Assembly: GCA_964521285.1 (NCBI GenBank)
Contig: CAZFQS010000015.1
Location: 25,678-89,677, forward strand
Direction of reading: 5' to 3'
Length of the DNA: 64,000 bases
Source of the DNA: G020354785 sp964521285
Lineage (GTDB): Bacteria; Bacteroidota; Bacteroidia; Bacteroidales; UBA10428
The notes under the pieces are model-generated. The model worked only from the letters and a program-made list of their open reading frames with translations. It made no database searches and was not told the DNA's origin. Every line of letters starts with the position of its first letter. Position 1 is the stretch's first letter. A program made the translations under genes and the position numbers. Positions 6,876 to 17,214 of this stretch are shown here, one piece after another.

Positions 6876-9542
6876 ATGGTTAATTCGCTAAGATATAGAC
6901 TTTTAGGCTGGTTTCTTATTTTCTTTTTACTAATTGCCTGTGCAATTATTCCGTCTAATATCATTCTTAAAAAAAAAGAAGATAAGATTAATTCAGTTGT
7001 TAATAAAATAAATACCCTTCATATTGATTTCCTTAAAATATTCAGATTATCTGATAACTTTTTTTATTCCGAACCTTATAATCCCAGGTTCTTTATTACA
7101 GGTGAGAGTGATATCCTAAATCAACATTTGTCAATGTCAAATTATATTGAGAAAGAAATTGAGAGTATACACAACACAACCACCTTGAATTCATTTAATA
7201 TAGACCCTGAGCTATATAAGGTCATTAAGGAATTTAAAGATTATAGTATTGTATTCGATACCCTTGTATATCTGATATACAAAAAGGGTTACAAAAATTA
7301 TGGCATTGAGGGTGAAATGATAGATTATATTTATAAACTTGAAAATAACCTGAAAATTGATAAGACTAAGATTTTACAAATCAGAAGGAATGAAAAAGAC
7401 TATTTCTTAAGAAATGATAATTTTTATATTGAAAATTTCGACAGACTTTCCCAGAATTTGAAATTATCTATTATCAGAAATAACAAATTGTCAAAAAATG
7501 AAAAATCTTTAATTAATTCTACATTAGACAATTATATAAGTATATTTCATTTATTAGTTAAGCTTGATAATCAAATAGGATTAAAAAATAATTCCGGACT
7601 TTGGCTTAATTTAAGGCAAAAATGCAATATAATAGAATCACTTCTTGTTCAACTTGAAGAGAAATCGGTTAAAACCCAGCAGGCATTACTAAGAAAAACC
7701 AGCATTTATTATGCAATTTTCGTCGGATTTGTAATATTACTTTCTATATCTGTAAGTTATATTTTATCAAAACATATAGTATCGCACCTGGAGACATTAA
7801 CAAGCTATATTTCAAACCTTACAAAACATAATTTCAAATATGCAGAAAAAATTAATTTAACAAATTCTGCTACTGAAATCAGACAGATTTATGAGGAATT
7901 CAGAAATATGATTGCTAAGTTGAATGTCTGGGAGAAACAGAGGGATAATGCCTTGAAAAATGCCCAGGATAACGAATTTCGCTATCGTGAGCTGGCAGAC
8001 ATGTTGCCTCAGAGTATTTATGAAACAGACGAATTAGGGAATTTTACATATGTTAATAAGGCCTGGTATAAAACTTTCGGATACACAAATGAAGATTTAG
8101 ATGATGGATTGAACCTTATTGAGACAATTATTTCAAAATCAAATAATGATCTACTCGGACACCACAAGATTGAAAACTCCAATTTTATAGCAATCAGAAA
8201 AGATGGGTCTAAATTTCCGGCATCTGTTTATTCTGATAATATTATTAAGGGAACCAGGTTTTGTGGACGAAGAGGCATTATTATAGACATTACTGCACGG
8301 GATCAGTATATAAGTACCCTAAAGAAAGAAACTGATAAAGCACAGACTGCCGATAAGCTTAAATCTTCATTTCTGGCTAATATGTCACATGAGATTCGAA
8401 CCCCGATGAATTCTATAATCGGATTCTCAAATTTGCTTTCCTCTGATGACATCCCGGAAGATCAAAAAGCTGAATTTGCCACTTATATTAAATCAAGCGG
8501 AGAGTTATTATTAAAGCTTATTGATGATATAATTGATATTGCTAAAATTGAAGCCGGTGAAATAAAAATTGATAAAAAAGAATGTAATCTGTTTAATTTG
8601 CTTAAGGAGCTGGAACTCACATTTAAGGAGACAATAAATAAGTCAAGTAAAAAACATCTGAGAATATTATTTAACACTGAGTACCCGGAAGATTTGGTTA
8701 TTAAGACAGATCCCTACAGGCTAAAACAAATATTAAGCAATCTCATTAATAATGCCATTAAATTTACTGATGCCGGTTCAATAGAGTTTGGTTACATGAT
8801 AAAGGACGAAAAAACACTTGAATTTTATGTAAAAGATACAGGCATAGGTCTCACAAGAGATGAAATATCTATAATCTTTAAAAGATACCAGAGAACTGTT
8901 ACCTCTGAAGAGAAAAATATTATGGGCACCGGACTTGGCCTGGCTATATCCAAAAACCTTGTTGAACTTCTTGGTGGAGAAATGTGGGTTGACTCTTATC
9001 CTGGCGTTGGAACAACTTTTTACTTTACCCTGCCCTATCTGAAAATTACAAAAATAATCGAACAATTTTTATATGAGGAAAATATGATTCAGGATTACAA
9101 TTGGAGCAAGATTACTATACTTATAGTAGAAGATGATTTTCATAGTTTTTCATTCTTAAAAGAAACATTGAAAAAAACAAATGCAAATACTATTCACGCA
9201 AAAAATGCTGAAATCGCAATTGATATCTGTAAAAGTAATCTGGATATAGATATTGTCCTCATGGATATTCAATTACCTCAAATGAATGGATATGAAGCTG
9301 CACGTGAAATTAAGAAATTCAGAAAATCATTGCCAATAATTGCTCAAACTGCCTTTGCAATGGCCGGTGATAAAGAGAAAAGTATTTTAGCCGGATGCGA
9401 TGATTACATTTCAAAACCAATAAACATAAACAAATTATTGCCCAAGATAAATCAATTTCTGGCCGGGAATAAAAAGATAGAACAGCCAAAGAAAGATGGT
9501 AATATTAATGACCCTGCCGTAAAAAATAAAACATCTCTTTGA
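6876..9542 (+). CDS. Hybrid sensor histidine kinase/response regulator with PAS domain
   Basis: This 888-residue membrane kinase reads in order: helix 1 (about 9-29), a helical extracytoplasmic sensor region (30-274), helix 2 (276-298), a HAMP-like linker, a PAS domain (about 367-475, starting near YRELADMLPQ), HisKA with MSHEIRTPMNS and phosphoacceptor His505, HATPase_c with NLINNAIKFT and GTGLGLAISKNL, and a receiver domain with acceptor Asp797 in VLMDIQLPQMNGYEA. Such hybrids pass phosphate internally from His to Asp. No separate output regulator lies next to it, so the downstream target is unknown. It stands alone, 173 bases after the ThiF-like gene. Confidence 0.93.
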   Translation: MVNSLRYRLLGWFLIFFLLIACAIIPSNIILKKKEDKINSVVNKINTLHIDFLKIFRLSDNFFYSEPYNPRFFITGESDILNQHLSMSNYIEKEIESIHNTTTLNSFNIDPELYKVIKEFKDYSIVFDTLVYLIYKKGYKNYGIEGEMIDYIYKLENNLKIDKTKILQIRRNEKDYFLRNDNFYIENFDRLSQNLKLSIIRNNKLSKNEKSLINSTLDNYISIFHLLVKLDNQIGLKNNSGLWLNLRQKCNIIESLLVQLEEKSVKTQQALLRKTSIYYAIFVGFVILLSISVSYILSKHIVSHLETLTSYISNLTKHNFKYAEKINLTNSATEIRQIYEEFRNMIAKLNVWEKQRDNALKNAQDNEFRYRELADMLPQSIYETDELGNFTYVNKAWYKTFGYTNEDLDDGLNLIETIISKSNNDLLGHHKIENSNFIAIRKDGSKFPASVYSDNIIKGTRFCGRRGIIIDITARDQYISTLKKETDKAQTADKLKSSFLANMSHEIRTPMNSIIGFSNLLSSDDIPEDQKAEFATYIKSSGELLLKLIDDIIDIAKIEAGEIKIDKKECNLFNLLKELELTFKETINKSSKKHLRILFNTEYPEDLVIKTDPYRLKQILSNLINNAIKFTDAGSIEFGYMIKDEKTLEFYVKDTGIGLTRDEISIIFKRYQRTVTSEEKNIMGTGLGLAISKNLVELLGGEMWVDSYPGVGTTFYFTLPYLKITKIIEQFLYEENMIQDYNWSKITILIVEDDFHSFSFLKETLKKTNANTIHAKNAEIAIDICKSNLDIDIVLMDIQLPQMNGYEAAREIKKFRKSLPIIAQTAFAMAGDKEKSILAGCDDYISKPININKLLPKINQFLAGNKKIEQPKKDGNINDPAVKNKTSL

Positions 9543-9696
9543 TCACTTATTATTTATTCGAAATTAAGGGAACATTTTATTACTCCTGGAGTTTTATAAA
9601 TATATTTTACTTGTGCATTTCAATAATATGCAAAAAAATCATGTCCGGTTTTAAAGCTTTTATTTTAATTTTGCTCAATATTTCCGGATCATATCT

Positions 9697-12351
9697 ATGA
9701 AGATTGTAAAGAGAATAGGGATTATAATAGCTGTATTGATTATTATTCTAATTCCCGCAGGTATATTTATTTCGACTACCTACGATGAATCTGTTATCAG
9801 ATATTTAAAAAAATATCTCGATAAACACCTGATTACTGAAATAGAGGTAGACAAAATAGATTTCTCTCTTTTAAAAAACTTTCCCCGGGCATCTGTTGAA
9901 TTAAAAAATATTTATGCAAGATCAACGCTAAACTTTTCAGAACGTGATTTTATAGATGAAAATACTGATACCCTGCTTGTTGCTAAAAGTATTTTCTTTG
10001 AATTTGGTCTTTTAAAAATACTTTCAGGAAAATATATCATAAAGAACGTTCATATTAATAATGGGGAACTTAAAATCTATATCGATAAAAATGGCAGATC
10101 AAATTATAAAATCTGGGATTCTGGTGATAAGAAATCCGTCCCGGGTTTAAATATTGATTTGCAGAGTCTGATTTTAACGGATGTTGACCTATACATAAAT
10201 AATCTTAAAGACAAATATCATTTAGATGCTTATGATAAAAAGATAATTATTAAAGGTAGACTGTCAGATTCAATAAGCTCGGTAATTACAAAAGGAAATT
10301 TTCATATTCGCAACTTTTCTATTGGAAACAAAAACATTTTTAATCACAAAGAATTCTATTTCGAAACTGATCTTCTTTATCAGAATAATAACTATAAAAT
10401 TAAAAAGGGTGGAGTTAAACTCGGTAGTATGAATTTCAATATTGATGGAGTTATAACAAAAAGCTACCCCAAAAATATCAATTTGAATATTTCAGCTGGC
10501 AAGGTAAAACTATCAGAAATATTATCATTATTCCAGGATCATTTGAATACTCTTACCAACACTTACTCATTCTATGGAAATACATATTTTAATGCCACAA
10601 TATCAGGTACTTTATCTAAAGATTCCTATCCACATGTTGTATCTAATTTTTTTATAAATAACGGGACAATTATTAATAAAAAATCAAAAGAAAAATTGTC
10701 CAATATAAAGCTTAAAGGAATATACACAAATGGAGAACTAAATAATGGTAACACTTCATCAATTATTATTGAGGAATTTTATACTTATGATAAAAACATT
10801 CTACTAAATGGCAAATTAAACATTAATAATTTCAAATCCCCTCAGGTTAAATTCAGCCTGGATTCTGAATTAGATTTGATGGAAATAGACCGGTTTATTA
10901 AAATCGACACCCTGGATTATTTAAGGGGTAAACTTAATGCAAAAATTGATCTTAGAGGAAATATATCCAGTCTGTCAAAGATTTCTAAAGTAGATTTTGT
11001 GAAACTAACGAAAAATTGCAGTTTAACTTTTTTTAATACTGAATTTAAAATCTCTAATTCTGAACTCATTGCAGACAATATTAACGGAAAAATCCTTATT
11101 AGTGATAATATTAAGTTTAACAATATATCTTTTAGTATAGATAACAATGATTTCCTTGTTAACGGGATATTTAGTAATGTATTTGAATTTGCCTTATTAA
11201 AAAATAAAAACCTGGTTTTTAATGCTGAAGTAAATTCAGATTATCTTAATCTTAAAAGACTATTATCAAATCAATTACAGACTAAAAACAAAAATAGCAA
11301 ATCAGAAAACATTTATAAAAGAAATATATACTTTAAAACAATTCTCTCCATTAAAGATTTTGAATTTGGTAAATTCAATGCTGCAAATATTTCAAGTATT
11401 ATCAATTACAGTCCGGGAGCCATATCTTTCAAAATACTCCGGCTGAATTCATACAATGGTGAAATAAATGGATATGGCTCTATTATCCTGAGGGACAATA
11501 ACTATTTTATACAGTGCCAGTCTGAACTTAAATCGATTGACATCAATGAATTTTTCTATTCATTTAACAATTTTGGACAAAATTTCATTGTCGATAAGAA
11601 TCTTAAGGGTAATTTGTCAGGTGATCTTAAATTCTCCGCTATTTTTAACAAAGAATTAATTGTCTCAAAGGAAAGTATTACGGCTGATGGTAATTTGAAA
11701 ATAGAAAACGGAGAACTAATTCAATTTGAACCTTTAATGGCATTATCAAAATTTATTTCAGTAGAAGAATTAAGCCATATAAAATTTAAAACACTGAATA
11801 ATGAAATTCTTATTAAAGATAAGATTATAACTATCCCTGAAATGGATATTTATTCTTCGGCCATAAATATAACTGCTTTAGGTATTCATAAGTTTGATAA
11901 CAGTTACGATTACAGAATTAAAGTATCAATAACAGATTTATTATTCAATAAAGCCAGGGCAAAAACAAAAGAGGTTAATAAATTTGGAATAGTCGAAGAT
12001 GACGGACTGGGAAAAATAACTATTCCGCTAAAAATTACAGGTAAAGGAGATAAATATGAACCATCATTCGATAAACAAACCGCTTTCAGCACATTAAAGA
12101 AAAATATACAAAACGAAAAGAAAGTATTAAAGGTCATTTTCAGGGATGAATTCAATTATGCTGAAAAGGACTCTGTTGAGCTTGAGAATTCTTTTAATAG
12201 TAAAAATCCGGATTATAAAATTTCATGGGAGGAACAATATGATAAAAAAGATGTTATATTTGAAAATCAGGATATAAATAAAGAAAACGCACCTGAATAT
12301 ATTATGGAATGGGATGAAAATGAAGATACCTTGGAAAGAAAAAATGATTAA
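9697..12351 (+). CDS. AsmA-like family protein
   Basis: This 884-residue protein has a single N-terminal membrane helix (about 7-27) and a very long beta-rich body. It has the AsmA pattern: an early segment ITEIEVDKIDFSLLKNFP, repeated short strands of the NGELKI/VKLGSMNFNIDG kind, and a C-terminal part around GDLKFSAIF and KIENGELIQFEP that fits AsmA_2-type C-termini. AsmA/TamB/YhdP relatives form long grooves thought to move phospholipid between inner and outer membranes. The last 70 residues are highly acidic and unusual. It is followed after 26 bases by a histidine kinase, suggesting co-transcription. Confidence 0.82.
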   Translation: MKIVKRIGIIIAVLIIILIPAGIFISTTYDESVIRYLKKYLDKHLITEIEVDKIDFSLLKNFPRASVELKNIYARSTLNFSERDFIDENTDTLLVAKSIFFEFGLLKILSGKYIIKNVHINNGELKIYIDKNGRSNYKIWDSGDKKSVPGLNIDLQSLILTDVDLYINNLKDKYHLDAYDKKIIIKGRLSDSISSVITKGNFHIRNFSIGNKNIFNHKEFYFETDLLYQNNNYKIKKGGVKLGSMNFNIDGVITKSYPKNINLNISAGKVKLSEILSLFQDHLNTLTNTYSFYGNTYFNATISGTLSKDSYPHVVSNFFINNGTIINKKSKEKLSNIKLKGIYTNGELNNGNTSSIIIEEFYTYDKNILLNGKLNINNFKSPQVKFSLDSELDLMEIDRFIKIDTLDYLRGKLNAKIDLRGNISSLSKISKVDFVKLTKNCSLTFFNTEFKISNSELIADNINGKILISDNIKFNNISFSIDNNDFLVNGIFSNVFEFALLKNKNLVFNAEVNSDYLNLKRLLSNQLQTKNKNSKSENIYKRNIYFKTILSIKDFEFGKFNAANISSIINYSPGAISFKILRLNSYNGEINGYGSIILRDNNYFIQCQSELKSIDINEFFYSFNNFGQNFIVDKNLKGNLSGDLKFSAIFNKELIVSKESITADGNLKIENGELIQFEPLMALSKFISVEELSHIKFKTLNNEILIKDKIITIPEMDIYSSAINITALGIHKFDNSYDYRIKVSITDLLFNKARAKTKEVNKFGIVEDDGLGKITIPLKITGKGDKYEPSFDKQTAFSTLKKNIQNEKKVLKVIFRDEFNYAEKDSVELENSFNSKNPDYKISWEEQYDKKDVIFENQDINKENAPEYIMEWDENEDTLERKND

Positions 12352-12377
12352 TTTTAAATCTGTAAAATTACCTTGCC

Positions 12378-13526
12378 TTGAATATATATACAAAAAAGCT
12401 AAGATGGAAATTACTGCTATTTGTTTCGGCAGTAATTATTGGTGTAAGTTCATTATGGTACACCAGTAAGCTTGTAAGAAAACTGGCAGTTGAGGAAAGA
12501 AAAAAAGTAGAACTATGGGCTGAAGCACAAAGTAAGATAACCAATGAGGAATTGTCAGACGAAAATTTATCCTTTTATGTCAAAGTTCTTCAGAACAACG
12601 AAACAGTACCTGTAATTCTGGTTGATAAAGATGATAATATTATCACTTACAGAAATCTAAATACAAAAAAAACCGATAATCTAAGATATCTTAACAGGAA
12701 ATTATCACAGATGAAGGAGATAAACAAGCCAATAGAAATAATATTGTCAGAAAATGAAAAACAATACCTGTATTACAGCAAATCAATAATATTGATTAAA
12801 CTTACTTATTACCCCTATGTACAGTTAGGAGTAATATTGCTGTTTATCATGGTTTCGTATTTTGCATTTAGCTACTCAAGGAAAGCTGAGCAAAACCAGG
12901 TATGGGTAGGGTTATCAAAAGAAACTGCTCACCAGTTAGGTACTCCTATCTCCTCTCTGCTTGCATGGCTGGAAATGATGAAACTTAAAAGTTCTGATAA
13001 AGATATGCTTGTTGAACTGGAAAAAGATATAAAACGACTTGAAAAAATTACAGGAAGATTTTCTAAAATAGGGTCCAGGCCCTTATTAAAAAAAGAAAAT
13101 ATACAGAAAATAATAACAACTGCAATTAATTATTTAAAATCCCGCTCTTCAGAAAAAATAACTTTTAAGCTAAATATGCCAACAGAAGAGCTTATGATAC
13201 CAATAAATGCTTCGCTTTTTGAATGGGTTATAGAAAATGTGTGTAAAAATGCTATCGATGCTGTTAATGGTACCGGTGAAATTGAACTCTCAATTACAGA
13301 TCATACTCAGGTAATATATATTGATATCACCGACTCAGGAAAAGGTATCTCAAAAACTAAATTCAAAACAATATTTAAGCCCGGTTACACAACCAAAGAA
13401 AGAGGATGGGGTCTGGGATTATCATTGACAAAAAGAATCATAGAAGAATATCATGACGGTAAAATATTTGTATATGAATCTGAGATTGGGAAGGGCACTG
13501 TTATAAGAATAGTACTAAGAAAATAA
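12378..13526 (+). CDS. Sensor histidine kinase (ETAHQLGTP-type)
   Basis: This 382-residue kinase has two membrane helices (about 12-29 and 146-163) around a short extracytoplasmic loop. The dimerisation box is KETAHQLGTPISSLLAW with phosphoacceptor His185, a variant common in Bacteroidota. The ATPase domain has NVCKNAIDAVNG (N box), DSGKGI (G1) and GWGLGLSLTKRI (G2). The start is a TTG at 12378: the frame has a stop at 12363 and no upstream ATG, so this is the only reasonable initiation codon. No cognate response regulator is adjacent. It sits between the AsmA-like gene and rnpA. Confidence 0.88.
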   Translation: MNIYTKKLRWKLLLFVSAVIIGVSSLWYTSKLVRKLAVEERKKVELWAEAQSKITNEELSDENLSFYVKVLQNNETVPVILVDKDDNIITYRNLNTKKTDNLRYLNRKLSQMKEINKPIEIILSENEKQYLYYSKSIILIKLTYYPYVQLGVILLFIMVSYFAFSYSRKAEQNQVWVGLSKETAHQLGTPISSLLAWLEMMKLKSSDKDMLVELEKDIKRLEKITGRFSKIGSRPLLKKENIQKIITTAINYLKSRSSEKITFKLNMPTEELMIPINASLFEWVIENVCKNAIDAVNGTGEIELSITDHTQVIYIDITDSGKGISKTKFKTIFKPGYTTKERGWGLGLSLTKRIIEEYHDGKIFVYESEIGKGTVIRIVLRK

Positions 13527-13546
13527 TTAATTCTTATTACACCTTA

Positions 13547-13933
13547 ATGTCAGAAAGATTCAGTTTTGAAAAAGATGAAAGACTTTCCAGAATAAAGATA
13601 ATCAATCAACTTTTTAATTCGGGAAATTCGCTATCATTGTTTCCCTTAAAGATTCACTGGATGGAAGTAAATGAAAACTTTAACTTTCCTGCCCAGGTAT
13701 TAATTAACGCTTCAAAAAAAACCATTAAGAAAGCTTCCAAAAGAAATTTGATAACAAGAAAAATCAAAGAAGCCTATCGATTAAAAAAACATATATTATA
13801 TAAGGATTTAAGATCTCTGAATAAATCAATCGTTCTTGCATATATTTACATCGGACCAGAAATTGTATCATATAATGAAATAGAAAAGAAACTAAGCAAT
13901 TCCTTTAAGCTCATACTTAAAGAATTAAAATAA
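13547..13933 (+). CDS. rnpA: Ribonuclease P protein component
   Basis: This 128-residue basic protein matches RnpA, which helps the RNase P RNA cut tRNA 5' leaders. Visible marks are the N-terminal F-x-K-x-E-R-L-S-R segment (FEKDERLSRIK), SKKTIKKASKRNLITRKI and KEAYR, corresponding to the family RNR-x-KR-x-RE signature. Length is normal. It starts 20 bases after the histidine kinase. The classical neighbours rpmH, yidD and yidC are not present. Downstream is a 197-base AT-rich gap without visible genes, where it meets the symporter gene tail to tail. Confidence 0.92.
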   Translation: MSERFSFEKDERLSRIKIINQLFNSGNSLSLFPLKIHWMEVNENFNFPAQVLINASKKTIKKASKRNLITRKIKEAYRLKKHILYKDLRSLNKSIVLAYIYIGPEIVSYNEIEKKLSNSFKLILKELK

Positions 13934-14130
13934 GTAATATTATTTATTTTCCTTTCTATTAAATATATATATGGTTTAATTATTCTATTAGTTATAAATA
14001 TGATTATTTAACTTAAAGTTTTAGTTTATTTATATATTCTATATATCTGTAGTATAATATATTAAATATTAATATATTCTTTAATATTATAATTAATGAT
14101 TTAATAATCAGGCTTTTATTGAAGCTGTCA

Positions 14131-16047
14131 TTATTCCAGCCTGTCCCACCATGTTTTCTTAAGAATTGTTCCGGTTATTAAAATAATAGCAATTGTAATA
14201 AGTAATGACCGGCTCTGTTTGGTAATAATAAATATTGGTAATGCAACAAGTGAAGTCTGACAAATAATACCAATGAATATATTAAACATATCCTTCCAGA
14301 AATTTTTATTTCTTTTAAATTCCGGATTCTGTTCAACAACCTTATCATGTATAGGTTTCCAAAATCCCCATGGTCTCACTGAGCTGTAAAATTTCATTAA
14401 AACTTCCATCTTCTGCGGAGGGTACAAATATGTCCCTGCTATGCAGCCAATTAATGATATAACTGCTAATAAAGGAAAGAAATATAATAATATTATATCC
14501 TGTGGAATACTCGGGAACAATGGCGGTAATATCTTTGGAAAGACTAATGCGGCGAGTATCCCTGAAAGCATTCCCCAAAAATAACCATGCCCGTTAAACC
14601 TCCACCAATACCATTTCAGAACATTAGCTGCCAGATATCCCCCCCATAAGCCCGATACAATCCACTGCAATATACTGTTGACGTTTCTTGCAAAAAAGCC
14701 AAATATTATACTAATTATTACCACTGTTAATCCGGCGGTATAGTTTACTATCTTAATTTGCTTATTATTTGCTTTTGGCTTGATGTATTTGAGGTAAATG
14801 TCATTAATAATATAGGCCTGAGCTGCATTTAATGTGCCGGCAAATGTGGAATTAAAAGCTGCTAACAAACCTGCTAATAACAATCCCAATATTCCTATCG
14901 GAGCAAATTCATTTATTGCAGAGGGTAATATTTGCTCAAAATCGATTTTACCGGCCACCAAAAGGTCAAGTTTGTCATAAAAAAGAATTGCAAGCACTGC
15001 AAAGCCGGTAATAAGAAAATATCTGATGGGATTTAGTATTACCGATACAAATCCGCTCATTTTTGCTGCTTCTTTCGGACTTTTTGTTGCTAATATTTTT
15101 TGCATATCGTAGTTAGGGGCCGGTCCTGCTGCGCTCACAAGTATTCCTTTAAAAAGCATCATCCCGAAAAACAATGAAAACAATGAATATCCATCACTGC
15201 TTATTTTATCATTAACTTCACTTATTATACCACCCCAGTCAATATTAAGATTTAATCCAAAAAATGGCGAAAACCATCCGTCAGGCACATTCAGCTGATG
15301 AACCGTTAATGCCTTCATTGCAATTATACCAATTATCAGCGAAGAAACAGTCATTATAATATACTGCACAAGGTCAGCCCATACTATACTTATCATGCCT
15401 CCTAAAACAGCATAGAACGCCGCAAATGCAGTAAATACTATTCCATATAAGTGCGGTACAAATTCAGGTTTAATGCTATACAAGGACTCCAGAAATATAT
15501 TATATATATTGCCAAGGAATGTACTTTTCTGTATCCAGTCCGGAGTATTTGATAATAATTTTAACACTGATTCCCACGGAATGAATATTTCAATAAACTT
15601 ACCCAGCCCCACAAATCCGTATGCGAGGAATCCCAGACAGCTTATTAAAGCAAAAATTACAACAATATTATGCGATAATGATGCTCCTAAGTCCCTTCCA
15701 AATCTTGTGGATATCCATTCCGCACCTGTAGTTACATTTGAACGTCTTAACCAGGCTGACAGGTATACCATTAAAAATATCTGGTTAAAAACCGGCCATA
15801 ACCACGGAATCCATATACTTTTTAAGCCATATACAAATGCCAGGGTCACAAGCCACATTGTACCTGATATATCAAACATGCCGGAAGCATTTGAAAGCCC
15901 TAACATATACCACGGAAGCTTATTACCCCCGAGCAAATAAGACGATTTACTCTTCTGCGCCTGTCTCCTTAAAACCAGTCCGATTACTACCGTTGAAAAC
16001 AGATAAATAAAAATAATTGCGACATCCAAAGCTTTTAATTTCATCAC
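14131..16047 (-). CDS. Sodium:solute symporter family (SSS) transporter
   Basis: This 638-residue polytopic membrane protein starts LDVAIIFIYLFSTVVIGLVL with the SSS-type first helix, followed by SYLLGGNKLPWYMLGLSNASG, the conserved segment after helix 1. I count roughly 13-15 hydrophobic segments. It is somewhat longer than the usual 450-600 residues because of a C-terminal extension with two extra helices. SSS proteins import sugars, amino acids, sialic acid or similar solutes with sodium. The substrate is not predictable. It lies downstream, on the same strand, of a secreted CBM9-like protein, but with a terminator between them, so co-expression is uncertain. Confidence 0.9.
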   Translation of the reverse strand: MMKLKALDVAIIFIYLFSTVVIGLVLRRQAQKSKSSYLLGGNKLPWYMLGLSNASGMFDISGTMWLVTLAFVYGLKSIWIPWLWPVFNQIFLMVYLSAWLRRSNVTTGAEWISTRFGRDLGASLSHNIVVIFALISCLGFLAYGFVGLGKFIEIFIPWESVLKLLSNTPDWIQKSTFLGNIYNIFLESLYSIKPEFVPHLYGIVFTAFAAFYAVLGGMISIVWADLVQYIIMTVSSLIIGIIAMKALTVHQLNVPDGWFSPFFGLNLNIDWGGIISEVNDKISSDGYSLFSLFFGMMLFKGILVSAAGPAPNYDMQKILATKSPKEAAKMSGFVSVILNPIRYFLITGFAVLAILFYDKLDLLVAGKIDFEQILPSAINEFAPIGILGLLLAGLLAAFNSTFAGTLNAAQAYIINDIYLKYIKPKANNKQIKIVNYTAGLTVVIISIIFGFFARNVNSILQWIVSGLWGGYLAANVLKWYWWRFNGHGYFWGMLSGILAALVFPKILPPLFPSIPQDIILLYFFPLLAVISLIGCIAGTYLYPPQKMEVLMKFYSSVRPWGFWKPIHDKVVEQNPEFKRNKNFWKDMFNIFIGIICQTSLVALPIFIITKQSRSLLITIAIILITGTILKKTWWDRLE

Positions 16048-16171
16048 ATAAATATTAAACCTGTAACATTAAACCTGCTAAATATATTTAAAAAAATCCG
16101 GGCCCCTGTTATAAAAGAAACTCTGAATCATATTAATGCTGAATATTGTAATATAATAATATTCCTGATCA

Positions 16172-16187
16172 GCGCCCTGCCGGGCGC
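16172..16187. repeat. GC-rich inverted repeat
   Basis: Arms GCGCCC and GGGCGC enclose the loop TGCC. This hairpin stands out in very AT-rich surroundings and lies beside the terminator at 16192-16220. It may add to termination or protect an mRNA end. Confidence 0.6.
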
Positions 16188-16191
16188 ACAT

Positions 16192-16220
16192 AAAAAAGCC
16201 CGGAATTAAAAATTCCGGGC
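16192..16220 (-). terminator. Rho-independent terminator of the secreted CBM9-like gene
   Basis: On the minus strand, a 10-bp perfect stem (GCCCGGAATT, loop TTT, AATTCCGGGC) is followed by six T. It begins 22 bases after the stop of the gene at 16243-17214, so it should stop most transcription before the symporter gene. Confidence 0.9.
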
Positions 16221-16242
16221 TAATTGTGAAGCCTAATGTTTT

Positions 16243-17214
16243 TTATTCAACAGTAAACTTGGCTGTACCAATATATTTACTGTTGTTATACAGAGATATG
16301 AAATACAATCCGCTTTCAAGGCTGGAAATATCAATTCTTGTTCCTTTAACATCTCTTAGTATTAAAGCTTCCTGGCCAATAATGTTTGTAATAACTACTT
16401 CATTAAAATCAGCTTCAATTTGCAGGTAATCCATTGTAGGATTAGGATAAACATTCAGGTTAGATACCTGAGGAGTATAAATTCCTGTTCCACAATCAAC
16501 TTCATCAGTGCTAAAGTCTACCTCACCACAGGCATCCATGGTAACCCATGATTCGTCAACTTCTCCGACATTCATCCATACGGCTCTTTTTCTGCCGGTA
16601 TCACCTTCGTCACGATCGATGAAAGTTGCACCAAAACCGATAGTTGGTGCAGCATACGGATCAAGAATAACCTGATCAGAACTTAAAAGAAATTCTATTA
16701 AGGTTGCATACTCCCAGGTTTCATCAGGATCGACGAGTGAATATCCATAATAAAATTCACTGGGACCTTGTCCTGAAGCGCGCGAATTCTCAATGTCAAG
16801 TACATCCTGTATGGGAGGAGGAGCTACCTGATAATGACCGTTGGGAGCACCTGATGGGCCTAAACCATCGTCCAGGTTGCCAACATTGACGTCAAAATAG
16901 ATTTCAGGCTTGTCAGAATTCCAGTCTTCTACACCTGAACACCATGCCGGGCAATAGTAATCGTCTACCACAGTAAGAAGTACTATGACGACCGTATCAT
17001 TCCAAACTGCCTGCCATGTACATTCCATAAGTGTTGGTTCCTCTAATTGAAAAGGCTGCTCAATATTGTATGCATCAACATCGGCCCAATAATCTTCTGC
17101 AATACCATCGATGTTAATCTCACATCCATCTGGCAGTTTGTAAAAAGTAGCATCCTGTGCTATTGCCGCCACCGCAAAAATACAAGCAAGAAACAATGTG
17201 TAAATTTTTCTCAT
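16243..17214 (-). CDS. Secreted CBM9-like protein with T9SS type A sorting domain
   Basis: This 323-residue protein has a signal peptide (about 1-19, ending AIAQ). A domain like the CBM9 family follows (about 25-235): INIDGIAEDYWADVDAYNI near its start and KPEIYFDVNVGN later. The last 75 residues, starting near LNVYPNPTMDYLQIE and containing GLYFISLYNN, form a Por secretion-system C-terminal sorting domain. It should therefore cross the outer membrane by the type IX system and be released or anchored at the surface. CBM9-like domains bind sugars or occur in surface carbohydrate proteins. No catalytic domain is visible. Confidence 0.85.
   Translation of the reverse strand: MRKIYTLFLACIFAVAAIAQDATFYKLPDGCEINIDGIAEDYWADVDAYNIEQPFQLEEPTLMECTWQAVWNDTVVIVLLTVVDDYYCPAWCSGVEDWNSDKPEIYFDVNVGNLDDGLGPSGAPNGHYQVAPPPIQDVLDIENSRASGQGPSEFYYGYSLVDPDETWEYATLIEFLLSSDQVILDPYAAPTIGFGATFIDRDEGDTGRKRAVWMNVGEVDESWVTMDACGEVDFSTDEVDCGTGIYTPQVSNLNVYPNPTMDYLQIEADFNEVVITNIIGQEALILRDVKGTRIDISSLESGLYFISLYNNSKYIGTAKFTVE

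Noticed and set aside
13934..14130. AT-rich region between rnpA and the symporter as a possible origin
   Set aside because: Only general AT richness; no DnaA-box cluster or iteron could be recognised, and no replication genes are nearby.
15473..15940. 155-codon open frame on the plus strand inside the symporter gene
   Set aside because: Antisense to a convincing membrane transporter; no domain recognised.
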